Shown here: piece after piece, positions 32,186 to 44,309 of the stretch
Position numbering within the stretch: position 1 is the stretch's first letter
How the letters are laid out: every line of letters begins with the position of its first letter
Assembly: GCF_047948215.1 (NCBI RefSeq)
Contig: NC_134455.1
Location: 291,673,647 to 291,737,646 of the forward strand
Origin: Lycorma delicatula
Lineage: Eukaryota; Arthropoda; Insecta; Hemiptera; Fulgoridae
Reading direction: 5' to 3'
Length of the DNA stretch: 64,000 nt
Notes under the pieces: generated by a model
What the model was told of the DNA's origin: nothing
Database searches by the model: none
What the model saw: only the letters and a program-made list of their open reading frames with translations
Made by a program: the position numbers and the translations under genes

Positions 32186-33346
32186 ACTTCCTTGTACGAA
32201 TTAAAGGAAGTGTGATAGCGAAAAATTTTGGTTTTCAGATTTTAACGAAAATATCCATTTTGACTATCCCCGAATCCATTTTGACTAGTTTCGGCGTGAT
32301 GTCTTTACGTATGCAACTCGCATAACTCAAAAATGATTAATCGTAGGATGATGAAATCTTGAATTTAGGACTGTTGTAACTTCTAGTTTGGCACCTGCCT
32401 CTTGATTGCAATCTACTACACCAGAAGTATCTAAAAAGCCCAAAATCCACTTTTTCTTAACTGCAGTAATAAGCCCTCTAGTTCAACTAAATTATACTTA
32501 CAGAAAAAAAATTGTTCCCTAGACTTTTATAAGTGAAATTGATAAAGGGACTTATAATAAACGTAGAAAAAATAAATCCGTGGGCGGTGGTGGTGGAGGG
32601 GTGATTTGGGGGCTGAAAAAATTGTCCAATATAAAAGTTATAGATCATGAAAAAATTTAAAACTTTTGTAGAAGTCACTTTTAAACATACCTCAAAATTT
32701 CCGAGAAAAAACTTTTTTTCTTATTTTTCATTTCCGCAAAAATAATATAATTTTGATTAAACTTGGTGAAAGTATACCTTTCCATGTCTTAAATAACCAC
32801 AAATTTTTTTGAAGTCAACTTTCGCCGGAAATCGCAAAACTACCATTTTTCACTCCTTTTCAATACTTCAAATCAACCCTCTGCTGTCCCCGCTCACTCA
32901 TTTACTTTTTTACGTTTATTATAAGCCCATCTACCATTTCCACTTATAGAAGTCTAGGTAACAATTTTTTTTTTCCTCTAAAGACTATTTCGATTAGAGT
33001 ACTCACTGAGAGTTTTTCAACGATATATCATATTTTCATTGATTCCAGAGTAATAAACAAATAAAATTTTTATTATTGAAATATTTGGTTCTTACAAGGG
33101 GAAGACACATCGGTTGAAATCCGCTTCATCACCTTTTTTTAATTTAAATATATTGGTTTACTAATAATTATTAACGGCTGATGGTAAAAAAGTTTTACAA
33201 TAAATAATAATTAAATAATAATAATAAAATATGAAATAATATCAGAAGTCATTAGTGAAATAAAATTGTATGTACTTTTTGTTTAAGAAAAACGTATATA
33301 TGTAATTTAATAGGCGTACAAGGAAGTCACGTGATGTCCACATCAA
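32186..33346 (+). mobile_element. Family C fold-back/MITE-like element (copy 1, with nested insert)
   Basis: The left end is ACTTCCTTGTACG. The right end has its inverse CGTACAAGGAAGT (33315-33327), followed by a conserved cap CACGTGATGTCCACATCA. Internal conserved words in order are AATCCATTTTGACTAGTTTC, GGCGTGATGTC, TCGCATAACTC, GGACTGTTGTAAC, AAAGCCCAAAATCC, TTTTTCAACGATATATCA and a B-box-like GGTTGAAATCC (33112-33122). The last is followed by an A+T-rich 3' third. No protein is encoded, so it is non-autonomous. The core is about 640 bp once the nested MITE at 32476-32999 is removed. Three more copies are at 46274, 50425 and 57492. Confidence 0.8.
32476..32999. mobile_element. Nested 524-bp MITE with long terminal inverted repeats
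   Basis: The two ends (32476 to about 32565 and about 32911 to 32999) are inverted copies over about 90 bases. Both start CTCTA and carry, reading inward, AAAAAAATTGTT(C/A)CCTAGACTT, TATAAGTG(A/G)AA and CTTATAATAAACGTA. The interior contains a G-rich stretch (32581-32612) and no coding frame. The other three family C copies lack this segment and continue directly from AGTAATAAG to the ACTGAGAG/ATTGAGAG word, so it is a clean insertion into copy 1. The superfamily is unknown; a target duplication could not be fixed. Confidence 0.8.
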
Positions 33347-34449
33347 ACGTTTTTATAACGTATAAATTTACAAAACAAGATATGAAAACCGATGGCGTAT
33401 GAAAGAAAATATTTTTCTTTAGTAAGCCTCATCGGAAAAAGATTTTAGCTTTATAGTACCATATTTCTTTACAAATACCTGACTACACATTCTCAATGTT
33501 TGCTGGATAGATAGCTCTCGTGTATTCCGGGTCATATGTGATTTGAATTATTATTATGGGATCCATTTTATTTTTATAATCTAGCCAAACCATAGGGTTA
33601 AACGTCGATTTTTTCCGTATGTAAACTATAGTTCAAGGAAATATTGTATAGCTAGCAAATCTACCATTATAAATTGATAAAATTTACGAAAAAATAGAAT
33701 TTACTTTATTCATAACAGGTTACTTAGGTTCTTGTAATGTTTCCAAAACAAAAACACACGTAGTACGTTAATATATTCTCGCGTAAGCATCAAAAGTACC
33801 ATTAAGGTTATACCTTGGTATCATCAACAGCAATGAAACTTACAAACTGCATTCTAACATAAGTTCAGTAACACAAAACCAAAAACCAAATGCCTCAGTC
33901 GTTTAATGGAGTTATATGACAGTTTCATAGAAACAGATACACTAGTTATTTTTTTCATGTATTTTAATTACTTAAATTTTTAAAATAATTAAAACCAATA
34001 GCAGTCATACTTTCATTACCAACGCCGTTTTAAATACGCTCATTAAGATAGATACAAAATAACAGACGTGATAACAGTGACTGAAAAAATGTAAATTGAA
34101 TTGATGAAAGAAGACACCTGAGTTTACGCTGTTGCAATTTCATTGAAAATAAGTCAGAAAAATTACATTCTATATCAAATTGAAGTCTATATTTTTCTTT
34201 AAAAAATACACTTACGTATGTTTTCTACCCGTTTATTCTTTTTAAACAAAATTCTAAAGAGAAAACAGAACTATTATCACATAAAAACAATCACTAGTTT
34301 TGTTTTTCCATTGTAATCAGAAATGTAAATATTGGTATGCTAAGATTATTAAATCATACTTAATGTTAAGTAGTTAACATTAGGTATTTTCTCTCCGAAT
34401 TCCGTTATGAAAAATTTCTTTCCACCAGCTTACGGCAAAGTATAAAAAC
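33347..34449. other. A+T-rich sequence, nothing recognised
   Basis: No motif is recognised between family C copy 1 and the LINE fragment. Confidence 0.4.
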
Positions 34450-35325
34450 ATCTCTTAATAGTAGCAACCCCAGCTAAGGCACCCCGAGAACAGTCTGCCA
34501 AGCGGCTCTTTTGTGTTAGGCAAAAAATGGTAAAAAATGTCCGGGTCAAGTTGGTCAATACCCAATGCCTTTCTCAGTGTCATTCGACAAACGATTCTGT
34601 CTATATCTACGGGATTCACACGTGCAATGGCTTTGGTCGGTAACATGACTTTGCAGGCTGCCAGGGGTTGCACTGCAGCTCACGCATGGAGTCTTTCCAA
34701 AATTTGAGTTGGGCTTCGTTGAAGGCACGAACGTATTCGCTACGGACGCGCCGGTAGACATGCAGGCCCTCAGCGAGCACGTCATCCATGGTAATTCTTG
34801 TCAGGGAGCGACTATAGTACCTTCTACGCGCGAATTTCACTCTTGCACGCAGCACACTCAGGTGGAGGATCACCACTTTTTCCTGGGCCGCCGTCTGCGA
34901 CTAACAGACGGCCCCCCGGAAGCAGAGGCAATGACAGCTCCAGGCTTTCTTTTATCCGCGGACTGGCCACTACCCGTCAATTGGCCGTGGCTGCCTTAGG
35001 ACCCTATCGCAATCAGTCTTGATGGCGCGGCCGAATTGTTCAGCCATCAGTTCCACCTCCTCCCTGTGCTCCGTGCGCCATTCCAACCCCTGTAAGACAG
35101 CTGCACATTCGCGCTGCAGCCTGTTCTGATCCAGGTTTTTTAGGTTGTAGCGATCTTAATCTGGAGCTCTTAGACCTCCTCCATAAGCGATCTCGTAGGT
35201 TATAAGCCTATAATCGCTTACACTGGCCTCGGGCCAGACAGTCCAACTACTTGCTTGTACACCTAAGCAGATCACCCGTCACCAAGGTGACGTCGATGAC
35301 GTCGATGTAACTTTCCCCTAGTTTA
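34450..35325 (-). pseudogene. R1/Jockey-group LINE fragment (endonuclease end to RT start)
   Basis: The minus strand from 35325 reads IDVTLVTGDLLRC, the end of the APE-type endonuclease. The linker follows (LQRECAAVLQGLEWRTEHRE, EVELMAEQFGRAIKTDCDRV). The frame at 34876-34616 then gives VLRARVKFARRRYYSRSLTR and VYRRVRSEYVRAFNEAQLKF, ending near NPWQPA. After a frameshift near 34650 the RT start reads LRKALGIDQLDPDIF and LGRLFSGCLSWG, where the usual LRKAPGIDGLTPD pattern has lost its Pro and Gly. The fragment is truncated at both ends, with no RT catalytic motif. Its GC content is far higher than its flanks. Plus-strand open frames at 34709-35022 are shadows. The order and spacing match the R1 clade. 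Confidence 0.8.
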
Positions 35326-35329
35326 TTGA

Positions 35330-37546
35330 TAGTATGATAGATTATTGTAGTATGTACACTGAATTTGAAGGGAAGAATAAAATCACGAACTGGTAAGAAA
35401 TGTAGTTGTACCATTAAATGTTATACACATGAGAAGTCGCACTAGACTGATGTAGGCGAGATTTTTTTAATCATGATAATACATTGTTTATTGTTTACAG
35501 TATTATATCCAACAACGAGTCACCAAAACAAAATCCACATGCGCTGCGCAATGTTATTAATGGTTGAAATAATTACATTTAGAAAAGAATATGACGTGAA
35601 TCACATGTATACCTATTATCAGTAATCGTTTTAATTACTATGTAAATTAATAATAAACTTATTTTTCATGGCGATCTATCAACACAAATCAATTAGAATT
35701 AGTTTAGTAACTTATTACTTATTTAGTAACTTAATGTAGTAAATAAATCAATAATATATTATACCTGTATTGTTAATGGACATTTGCTTGCTGGAAAACA
35801 CGAAGAACAATTAGATATGAATGGAGGCCGATAGTTAAATTTTGACTTCATATTCAGCGCCGAAGAATACATGAGATTAAGAAAATACTGACCATATAAC
35901 AAAATCATTGTTAATTTAATTTAACTTCCATATTACCAATATTCTTTGGATTGAACTAATAGCTCTATATCAGTGATTTGTGTTTGAATAAGTCTGATGG
36001 GTAAAATTTAACACGGTTTTGAAGTAGTTATGATTTCATAAAATAGTAAAAATCTGTACAAAAATATACACCAATAACTAAAAAGTTTATTTCTAAAAGT
36101 TATTCATTGAAATTATGTGTGATATTAGTTGAAGATGAAAAAATAAAATAAGTAATTTATTTTCAAAAAATGTGACATTTGTATTCAGGATGAATATCGT
36201 ACAGCCATGCGATAGTTGAACATCATTTGTTAACTTATTGTGTACCATTTATATGACCCTGTTACCCGCGGTTGAAGTTGAAAGTGGATTCTGTACTACT
36301 ACAAAACAGCTATTATAACAGCTCATTAGTGATAATGTTAACCATTTAACACCACTATCGGGTGAAACATTGCCTACTGATTGCATAGTCGGTTGACAAT
36401 TAATTAGTTCGCCTAATTTTTGTTAAGTACAGTTATTAAGTAATTTGAAAATCGTTTAATCGAATTTAGTTTTCGTTGAAATTTATTATTCTTGTAACTA
36501 CAGTAATTTTATTTTACTTATATAACCCCCACTAATGCTCTACAAAATTTAATTAATTATGCTTTCATTTATTTAAAAACTTCTTGCATAAATTTGGCAA
36601 AAATTATCGACTTCATCAGTTCTGAAAACCTATAATTTTATAATAAAACATTAGATTATAATTAATATTTATTGCAAACAATAATGTACTAAAAGATTTA
36701 ACCAATATATTTAAACAATATTTTTTCTAAATAAAAATCCATTTTAAAAAATTTCCTAAAATTTAGATGAATAATTGATAAAAACAAATTGTTTCATAGA
36801 ATATTTTAAATTATGAAAATAAAAAAATAGAATTTTTAAGTGGATTAATATTGGTTCTTTTTATGTGTATATTTTTCTCCATTCCCTTTTCTTTTTACAT
36901 TTCTATGAAGTTTCAATTTTCAGTTATGAGGGGAAATGGTTTACCTGTTGGAGTCTGTCAGACGTGCGCTGTAACATTAGCTGTCAAATGCTTAAAAGTG
37001 GTAAAGAGATTGTGTTATTAAAGTAAAGATTGTGACATTCATCATAATTAGATTATTTAAAAAACCTGTAATTTCCAATTAAGTACTCTGAACTTGATTT
37101 TAATATTGCTACTTTTCGTTTACCAAATAAAAAAAAAAATACTTTTTCATTTATCCATTTTTATTTATATTTTATTTACAAACTGAATTAATAAAAATGC
37201 GGTTTAATAAATTACATTTATAAAGAGATTTAAATATAATTTTAGTTAAAAAAAATACCAATTCTGAACTTTGAATTATTCGGAATATTTTCGGAATAGA
37301 TCTTGATTTTACTGTCATGAATTCATTGTACATTGGTGGGAAAATGCAGCAAAGTAAAACTCAAATTAATAATTTTGTTTTTGTTTCTCTTTTCATTCAA
37401 AATACGTAAAAGTTTTTATTTTAATGGTTCTGATTATATATGTCACGGTAAATTTGATTAATCTGGAGATTATACGTAAATACTGATGAATTTTATTAAT
37501 TATCTCCAATGTTAGAGAACAATATATAGAATTTGTGTATTTAACG
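35330..37546. other. A+T-rich sequence, nothing recognised
   Basis: About 2.2 kb with no readable coding motif, inverted repeat or tRNA-like sequence. Confidence 0.4.
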
Positions 37547-37632
37547 TTAATTAGACGAAGTTAGTAAGCGAAGCGAGCGTAGGTTATGTTGCTAACCTAC
37601 GCTCGCTTCGCTCACTAACCTCGACTAATTAA
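37547..37632. repeat. Fold-back hairpin, 40-base arms and 6-base loop
   Basis: The left arm 37547-37586 and right arm 37593-37632 are complementary at about 37 of 40 positions around TGTTGC. The inner part of each arm carries AAGCGAAGCGAGCGTAGGTTA or its complement. The outer part is TTAATTAG. GC content is concentrated in the inner arms, unlike the flanks. It could be a very small fold-back element or an end of a larger decayed one. As RNA it would form a long stem. Confidence 0.75.
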
Positions 37633-40600
37633 TCCGTAATGTTTTAATTATTTAAATAATAGATTCAGCAATTACTGCTTATAGTGGAATTATTATTTTA
37701 ATATGTAAAATATGTTAATATGAAGAACATGTAAACTGACCGGTTTATTAAAAAAAAAAAAAAAAAAATGCTATATATTTATTAAATTCTCCAAAATTGG
37801 AGGTGATTAATGAAATTCACCGGTAATTATGCATAGTCACTGGCTTAATAAAATTTACCGTAACATATATTTATATATATATATAAAATTTTTCTTAAAA
37901 AAAAATCAGTTCTATAATTTTTAGTAATGAATCACAACACAGTTTTTTCTTTATTTTATTATACTCTGTTGTTATATTAACGTCGTAAACCATGTGGTAA
38001 GAACGTGTAAGGATAACAGCTTGAAACAATCCACATATGAAAACTGTATATTTTATTTACCATCGGATGAACCCAGACATAAGAAATCCAGGTCAAGTAG
38101 AATTAATCATACGCCACTCAACCTAAGTTCTTAAACTAATATATTGTCTCAAGTGACAACTGGATAAAATATTTTAGATCTAATGAAACTTTGCATTAAA
38201 TTTTTTTTATGTTGTAATGACTAAAATACAATTTATTTGTATCCCTATTTTTGTAGAACGTTTTTATACGAAAAAATTTATTTCATTATTTACCTTGCAA
38301 CTTTTATGTTAAGTTGCGACATCTAAGAAACTGGCCTATATCCTCGGAAATACTTGACGCTAACCCTTTGAAAGAGCAGATTTTTATAGTTGATTTGTGA
38401 AAGCAAATAAAGATGACTAAAAGAAAGACCGCAATTAGAATTAAAACATAATTGGCTCACTATAAATTTACTATAAAAATAGGCGGTAGTCCAAAGGTGG
38501 AAATTGATTTTATAAAATTCTTATGTACTTATGTACCGAAAGAAGATAATTTTAATAATATAATACATTACAATAAATAAACTGAAATAAACATCTTTCC
38601 TTTAGTTTTTAGATTTTAATTTGTTTTTTAAACGGTTTGTAAGCATTTTATTGTTTTCTAGTTTATATAATTAAATTGTTTATCACACCTCTGTCATCTT
38701 ATTTTCTAATTATTACAAACATTTTACTGTATAATATTAACCAACGAAAAATAAGAAACAATTTGATAAGAGGCCGAATAGCTCTGGCTTAGACTCTGCA
38801 TCATTTTTTGAGCGCTACAAAATTTCGCTATTACCACCGCAACTGTAGTTTGGTGTAATTTTTGCAGTTACTTCAAAATATAAATAAATAACCAGTTTTA
38901 AGCCCAATTTTAAACAGATATGTGATACTCTCGTTCTGTTTCACTTTTGTTAAGTAGATTTTTACTTTCAATGCTTTTATTCTCAAGCATAGGAATGAGA
39001 ATAGTAGTATTGTTTCAGTACAGTACTGGAAAAGGTGTTCCCTTACTGGAAAAAAAAAATTCTCATGACAAGTAATATATAAAGAAAGAGCAACACTCTA
39101 CGTCACTTCAATTCTCAGCATTGAACAACGATGTCAATGTCACTTTCATTCTTTCCGTTGAGTCAGTAAGAAACAAAGTCACTGACGCAACATTCCTGGC
39201 TGTTCACAAAAAGCGTTGTTAGACGTCATTTTTCACTTAACGTCGCTTTTCTCCACCAGTCAGGATTTGTGTGCCTACAGTTTACCTAACAGAAACATTG
39301 ACACTCTCATTTTGACCTTAATGATAAAGTTCACTTATTTTTAAAGGACTACCTTCGAGCATAAACGATTGATACTACGCTTACAGTATCTGAAATCAGT
39401 CGTATAATTTATTTAGATGTTTTCTACTTTCAAAGCCTGTGTTAAATAAGTAAAATGAAATCAGCGTAATGTCATTAAATAATTAAAACATATAATCGCA
39501 GTTTGAAAAGAAAATCGGATGATATAACTGTTCACAAGAGAATAAAAATAATATAGTATTATTATTTTTTTTTAGCTGCCATACAAAAATAATAGAAATA
39601 TGATACGATTTAATTTGTGCATTAGTGATCGCCCTTAAAAATTATATTTAACAATTTAGATTGAATAAATTGAAAGTTGGCTTTACACTACGAAGTACAC
39701 TGAATCGGTTTATTATTATTTTATTATTTATTTTTATGACAAAATACAAAAGATTTTAATATAATTAATAACTATAATCTATTGGATATGTGTGCGCACG
39801 CGCGCGTGTATTTTAATGGATAATTAACTAGACCCATAAAATATGGGAAAAATGTGTTAAAATAAATAGAATTTAAATTATTTTTCCTGCAGATTTATTC
39901 CAGTTTATATGAGAAAGAGCATTTTCAGTATCGTGATTATATATAACCCACTGGATTTGTGCTGTGGGTTTTACATCCCTGATCTGGAGATCAGCCAAAT
40001 TTAATGTTCCCATTGACTGGCCCTTCCTGCTACTAATGGTTTACGTATGTCAGACAGTTAATATCAACCGCCACTACCATTACTACCTCAGTGTGTTACA
40101 CTATTGTCTCTAAATTATTTCCCGGTCTATTATCTTCAAATCAGTTTGGTCATCGGTTTTATCTGCAGCAATCTACGGACTGCTGACAATATGTTGAATT
40201 TATTCATTTAATTCATGTGAGTCAAATAAAATTTATTTAAATGCTAACAGCGACCCTATGGTTCTATTCATTTCTATTATTTTAAATTAATTATTTCCTG
40301 AGGAACCCATGCAAATAATCTACGTACAGACAAACATAAAGTGAAATGCTTTGCTCACTCATCTCACATCACTCATTCGTTCTTTTCGCATCACCAGTTG
40401 TCTCATTAATAATTAATCTTTTGAATCCTATCGTTCTCGGATAATAACAATGTTCTTGTGAGTAATTATTTGGCTTAACCTGCTGCTAAATCATTTTAGA
40501 AAAATTAACTTTAAAAGCTAAAAATAGGGGTTGAACTGATGAAATAAAAGCTGTTAATTCTTAATAGTATTCCAAATGAAAAGGATCTTTTTTTTCGATT

Positions 40601-43600
40601 TTTGAATTTTAGCGCCAAATGACTGCGTAATATATTAGCTTTAATTTAAGACATTATCTGTGATAATGTAAGAGAACTAGAAAATTTTTTATGATTTTTT
40701 TGAAGAAATGTTTCTCACTGGAAGCATCTTTTTGTAGATTTCTTTTGCAATTTTTTTTCGTAATTTTTTTAGTTCAAAAATATTTCTTTGTAGAGTCGGG
40801 AACTTTCACTTTGATTGAGGAAAATTTTACTCCGTCATTTAAAACTACAAATAGAGTTAGAAAAAGAAGACCCCGATTGGAGGTCTTATGTATTATGGAG
40901 TTGGAATTTATTAGGTGAACTTGCATATATGTAATCCATTTTTTTAATTGCAGATTTCTGTAAACCATATTTTTACACATAAATTACCTGTTTTCTCAGT
41001 AACCAATGAAGATATTTAGCTGACATTTTTACAAGGTGTTCTTGGCTGTAAATTACACAGATAGACACAAGGGATTGTCAGTTAATTTGTTTTAAAAGTT
41101 ATAATTTTTTTAAACATTTTTTCAATGAGCACATTGAAAACATTGTGAAATATAAAGATTTTTTTTCTAACTTGAAAATTTATGAATAAAAAAACAGCAT
41201 TGTCAAACGTTGTACGAAGCAAGAAATTAGGTATAGAAAAAAATTGAAGCTGATAAGTTTAAGGGTGGCTGAGGAAATGGGTCAACTGTTAACATGGGGA
41301 TGGATAGGCGTTCGGATCCCCATTAAATTTTCTAAACGGCAAGCTCGAAGGAGCTAAATTTCTTAATTAGATTCACTTTTAATCTACTGAAACAAATTTT
41401 TGTGATGATGTTTGAGAATTAAATATGCTCAATCCTCTAAAACAATTTACAGCATTATAGATGTTTGAGTTTTTTGAATAGCAAATTTTGTTAGATTGAT
41501 TTTTGGGCACATTGAAAGACTTGCAAAAATCTTACAGCACGAGAATTTTTTATATTAAGTAAAATAATTTAAAAAATATACGATTTAAAAAAATTACTTA
41601 TGTAATTTTTTTAATTACATAATTGCAATTACATGTTGTAAGATTATACAATCTTACTGCTTGTATAATAAAAAAATAAATAGGTAATAGGAAATAGTAG
41701 ACGATATTAAAAAAAGTAATATAAACTAACTTGAATTGATCTCGAAACCCGAATATGTGAGCACCATGCAAGTACACAATATTTCTGCTAAGCGATTTCT
41801 ACTGTAAGGAATAAAATAAATTCTCTATTAACAAATTCATATGGATCTTGAAGTATTTTTTATTTTCAGTAGTACACATATTACACTGCTAAATAACTAA
41901 CCGGACACTACTAAAAGAAATGACAGTTTTATTGCTGGTATTTTCATTTTACATTGAAGTTAAAAATTTTCTTATCTATCTTTTTAATATAAGTGAAGGC
42001 AGTCATCTCGTTTTGGTATAAACTGAAGTACTCTCTTTGAATTATGATGAACTTGTACCTAAGAAGGGATTAAAATCTAAAGATCTATTCTACACCACTT
42101 TAGAAAATTGGAGATTACTAGTAAACTTACAGAAAAAGGAAGGGAGGCAAAATTATTATTCTGAAAAACCTATTTGAGGTAGTAAAGGTTTCGATTGCTA
42201 TAACCTTGCTATTACCTTGTTTTAGAAATCTAACACTAATTTTTCTTGTGCAAAAAAAAAAATTAATTATAATATAAGTAAATACATAGCTGGAAAGAAA
42301 AAAAGCCACTCATTTTTGAAAAATAATCGTCAAATTCTGCTTTTTACAACACATTCTTGTCTTGTCAGAATCTGTTATACGACAGTTAATAAAACAACTG
42401 GAAGGCTGGCGTCAAATTGACGGTTGTTATCGTAGTCAACGCTGTGTAATCTGTTCAAGGATGAGCTTGCTTCATAATTTTATGTTTCTGCAATCATTTA
42501 GAAGGGAACCGTTATAAATCTTAAAGTACGTTCACAAAAGTAGTTATTTATTTACGTTTTTTTAACGTTATCAGTCATTTGGCTAGTTTGATCCTACTTT
42601 GTATTCTTTATGTTCTGTAATAATATTTTAAACATCGCGTAATTAATTATCAGATCCTAGTTTCGCAGTTATTTTTTTCTTCCTATAGATATTTTACAAC
42701 TCTGTTACCAAATAAGAAAACTTAGGTATTCACCTAAAAATAAATATCCGTAATAATACTTATTCACGTTTATACAAGATTCTGCTGTAAATTTCTTATC
42801 TCTGATAGTTTTTGACCTCTGCATTTCGTACCTTTAACAGACGATCTAATTTTCAAATTTCATCTGTAACACCAAACTTCGAAGGTGCGTATTCTTTTCC
42901 TTACTATTTATCCATTTTCCTATTACTTATATTTTGCCAAAATAAATTTTTAAGCTCTGCACAAAAATTTGTATATTTATTTATTTGAAATGAACATCTA
43001 ATTCTTGCGTTTCTATTTGATAGTCAAACTTTAATTCAATTTCTGGTGGTAAGATTATCGTATATTTCCAAAAATAACATGAAAAAAAAAACATTTAATT
43101 AAATCAGAATTAATTCTTTCACATACACATACGCGCGCGTGCACTCATGCATACATATATTTTTTTTTTCTTCCTAGCATTGTGCTTAACAAAAATTGTA
43201 AAATGTTAATGTTAAATCGGTTTATACTGTTAGTAAGAATTCTGTTTCTAGCTTTGGTTATCGTTCTATTTCTATTCTTTATTTTATCATGATGTCTATT
43301 AATATTTTAAAGACAATATGGTTAATTATATCAGATCCTAATTTTTCAATTACATTTTTAAAAAAAGAACCTTTTTCTTTCTAAAAGATTTTACACTTTG
43401 TTGCCATTAAAACAAACTGTCAGTTTCTCGTATGGTACACTTTCAAAAGTTGAATAATAAATAAAATGCTATTTTTATTAAAACTTACCGACTAAATAAT
43501 GGTTTTCATCACTGTGTCTTAATGCAGTTCGTAATCCTATTACTAATATCATCCAATTTTTTTCTTTTAGAAATTCTACCGGCTTTAAAATTACTTCGTA

Positions 43601-43634
43601 TTACGAAATATTTCTAATACTAAATATAATATGT
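37633..43634. other. A+T-rich sequence with simple repeats, no genes recognised
   Basis: About 6 kb without transposase, RT or exon-like motifs. It contains a 19-base poly-A run at 37750-37768, a (TA)n run near 37870 and an alternating purine-pyrimidine tract TGTGTGCGCACGCGCGCGTG (39789-39808). A similar alternating tract is near 43126-43150 (ACATACGCGCGCGTGCAC). Palindromic GTAAGATTATACAATCTTAC lies near 41638. The open frames at 40691-40980 on both strands are A+T-driven and overlap each other. Confidence 0.4.
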
Positions 43635-43921
43635 TGAGTAAGTTGCAGTGTTTTTTAGTAGGTTAAAAAGTAATGTTCCTTTAAGTTTGAAATACTGAAA
43701 AGAGCGCTTATTTCTAAGTTACTAAATATATTACATAAAATCAGAAGAATAGGATCCTATTTCTGATAAATTATGTTATATATGAAATCTGAAGAAATGA
43801 TATTTATGATTTTATGCAAAACATTTAGCAAATTAGAAATAATCACTCTTTTCAGTATTTCTATCTTAAAGGAACATTAGTTTATAACTTGATAAAAAAA
43901 CTCCTCGCTATAACTTACTCA
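43635..43921. mobile_element. 287-bp MITE with about 110-bp terminal inverted repeats
   Basis: The left end (43635-43742) and right end (43808-43921) are inverted copies over about 110 bases. They start TGAGTAAGTT and share TAATGTTCCTTTAAG, GAAATACTGAAAAGAG and TTATTTCTAA, ending with CATAAAATC. Substitutions and small indels separate the arms. The centre is itself nearly palindromic (ATAGGATCCTAT flanked by ATCAGAA and TTCTGAT). It encodes nothing. A target duplication could not be identified with confidence, and the mobilising superfamily is unknown. Confidence 0.8.
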
Positions 43922-44309
43922 TAGAATTTTAGTCTACACTAAAAATTGTTTCAATAACACGGGCAACCTACTAGTTTATGCATAAAACAATGAATGCTCC
44001 CACATTTCTGCCGGTTAATATATAGCGGCTTAGTTGTTGATACATTTTTCACAAAACTCTAAGAATGATTTTTCAAATCTTACCGTTTGTTAGAAGTAAG
44101 GCTGTTAAGCATAAAAAAATTACCTTGGAGTGGCACCACTTTGTCAAAATTAGTTTTATATTTGATATTGTGTTTTTGATTGATTTTTTTAACATATTAA
44201 TTATGAAATGTAACCTTCAATCAAAGCCAAACGGAAAGAAAATTCCTCCATATTGTTTTGATATTTATAGGTTTTTTTTTGAGCTACTGTTTTCGTTCTA
44301 TGAAGGCAT

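Noticed and set aside
34709..35022. Two overlapping plus-strand open frames (96 and 74 codons)
   Set aside because: They lie antisense to a readable R1-type LINE fragment on the minus strand and only reflect its GC-rich composition.
44065..44309. 5' part of the 104-codon plus-strand open frame preceding LINE copy 1
   Set aside because: Only the last third (from about LKSVVRDEWQS) is LINE-like; the upstream part does not align with the sister copy at 54.7 kb and looks A+T-driven.
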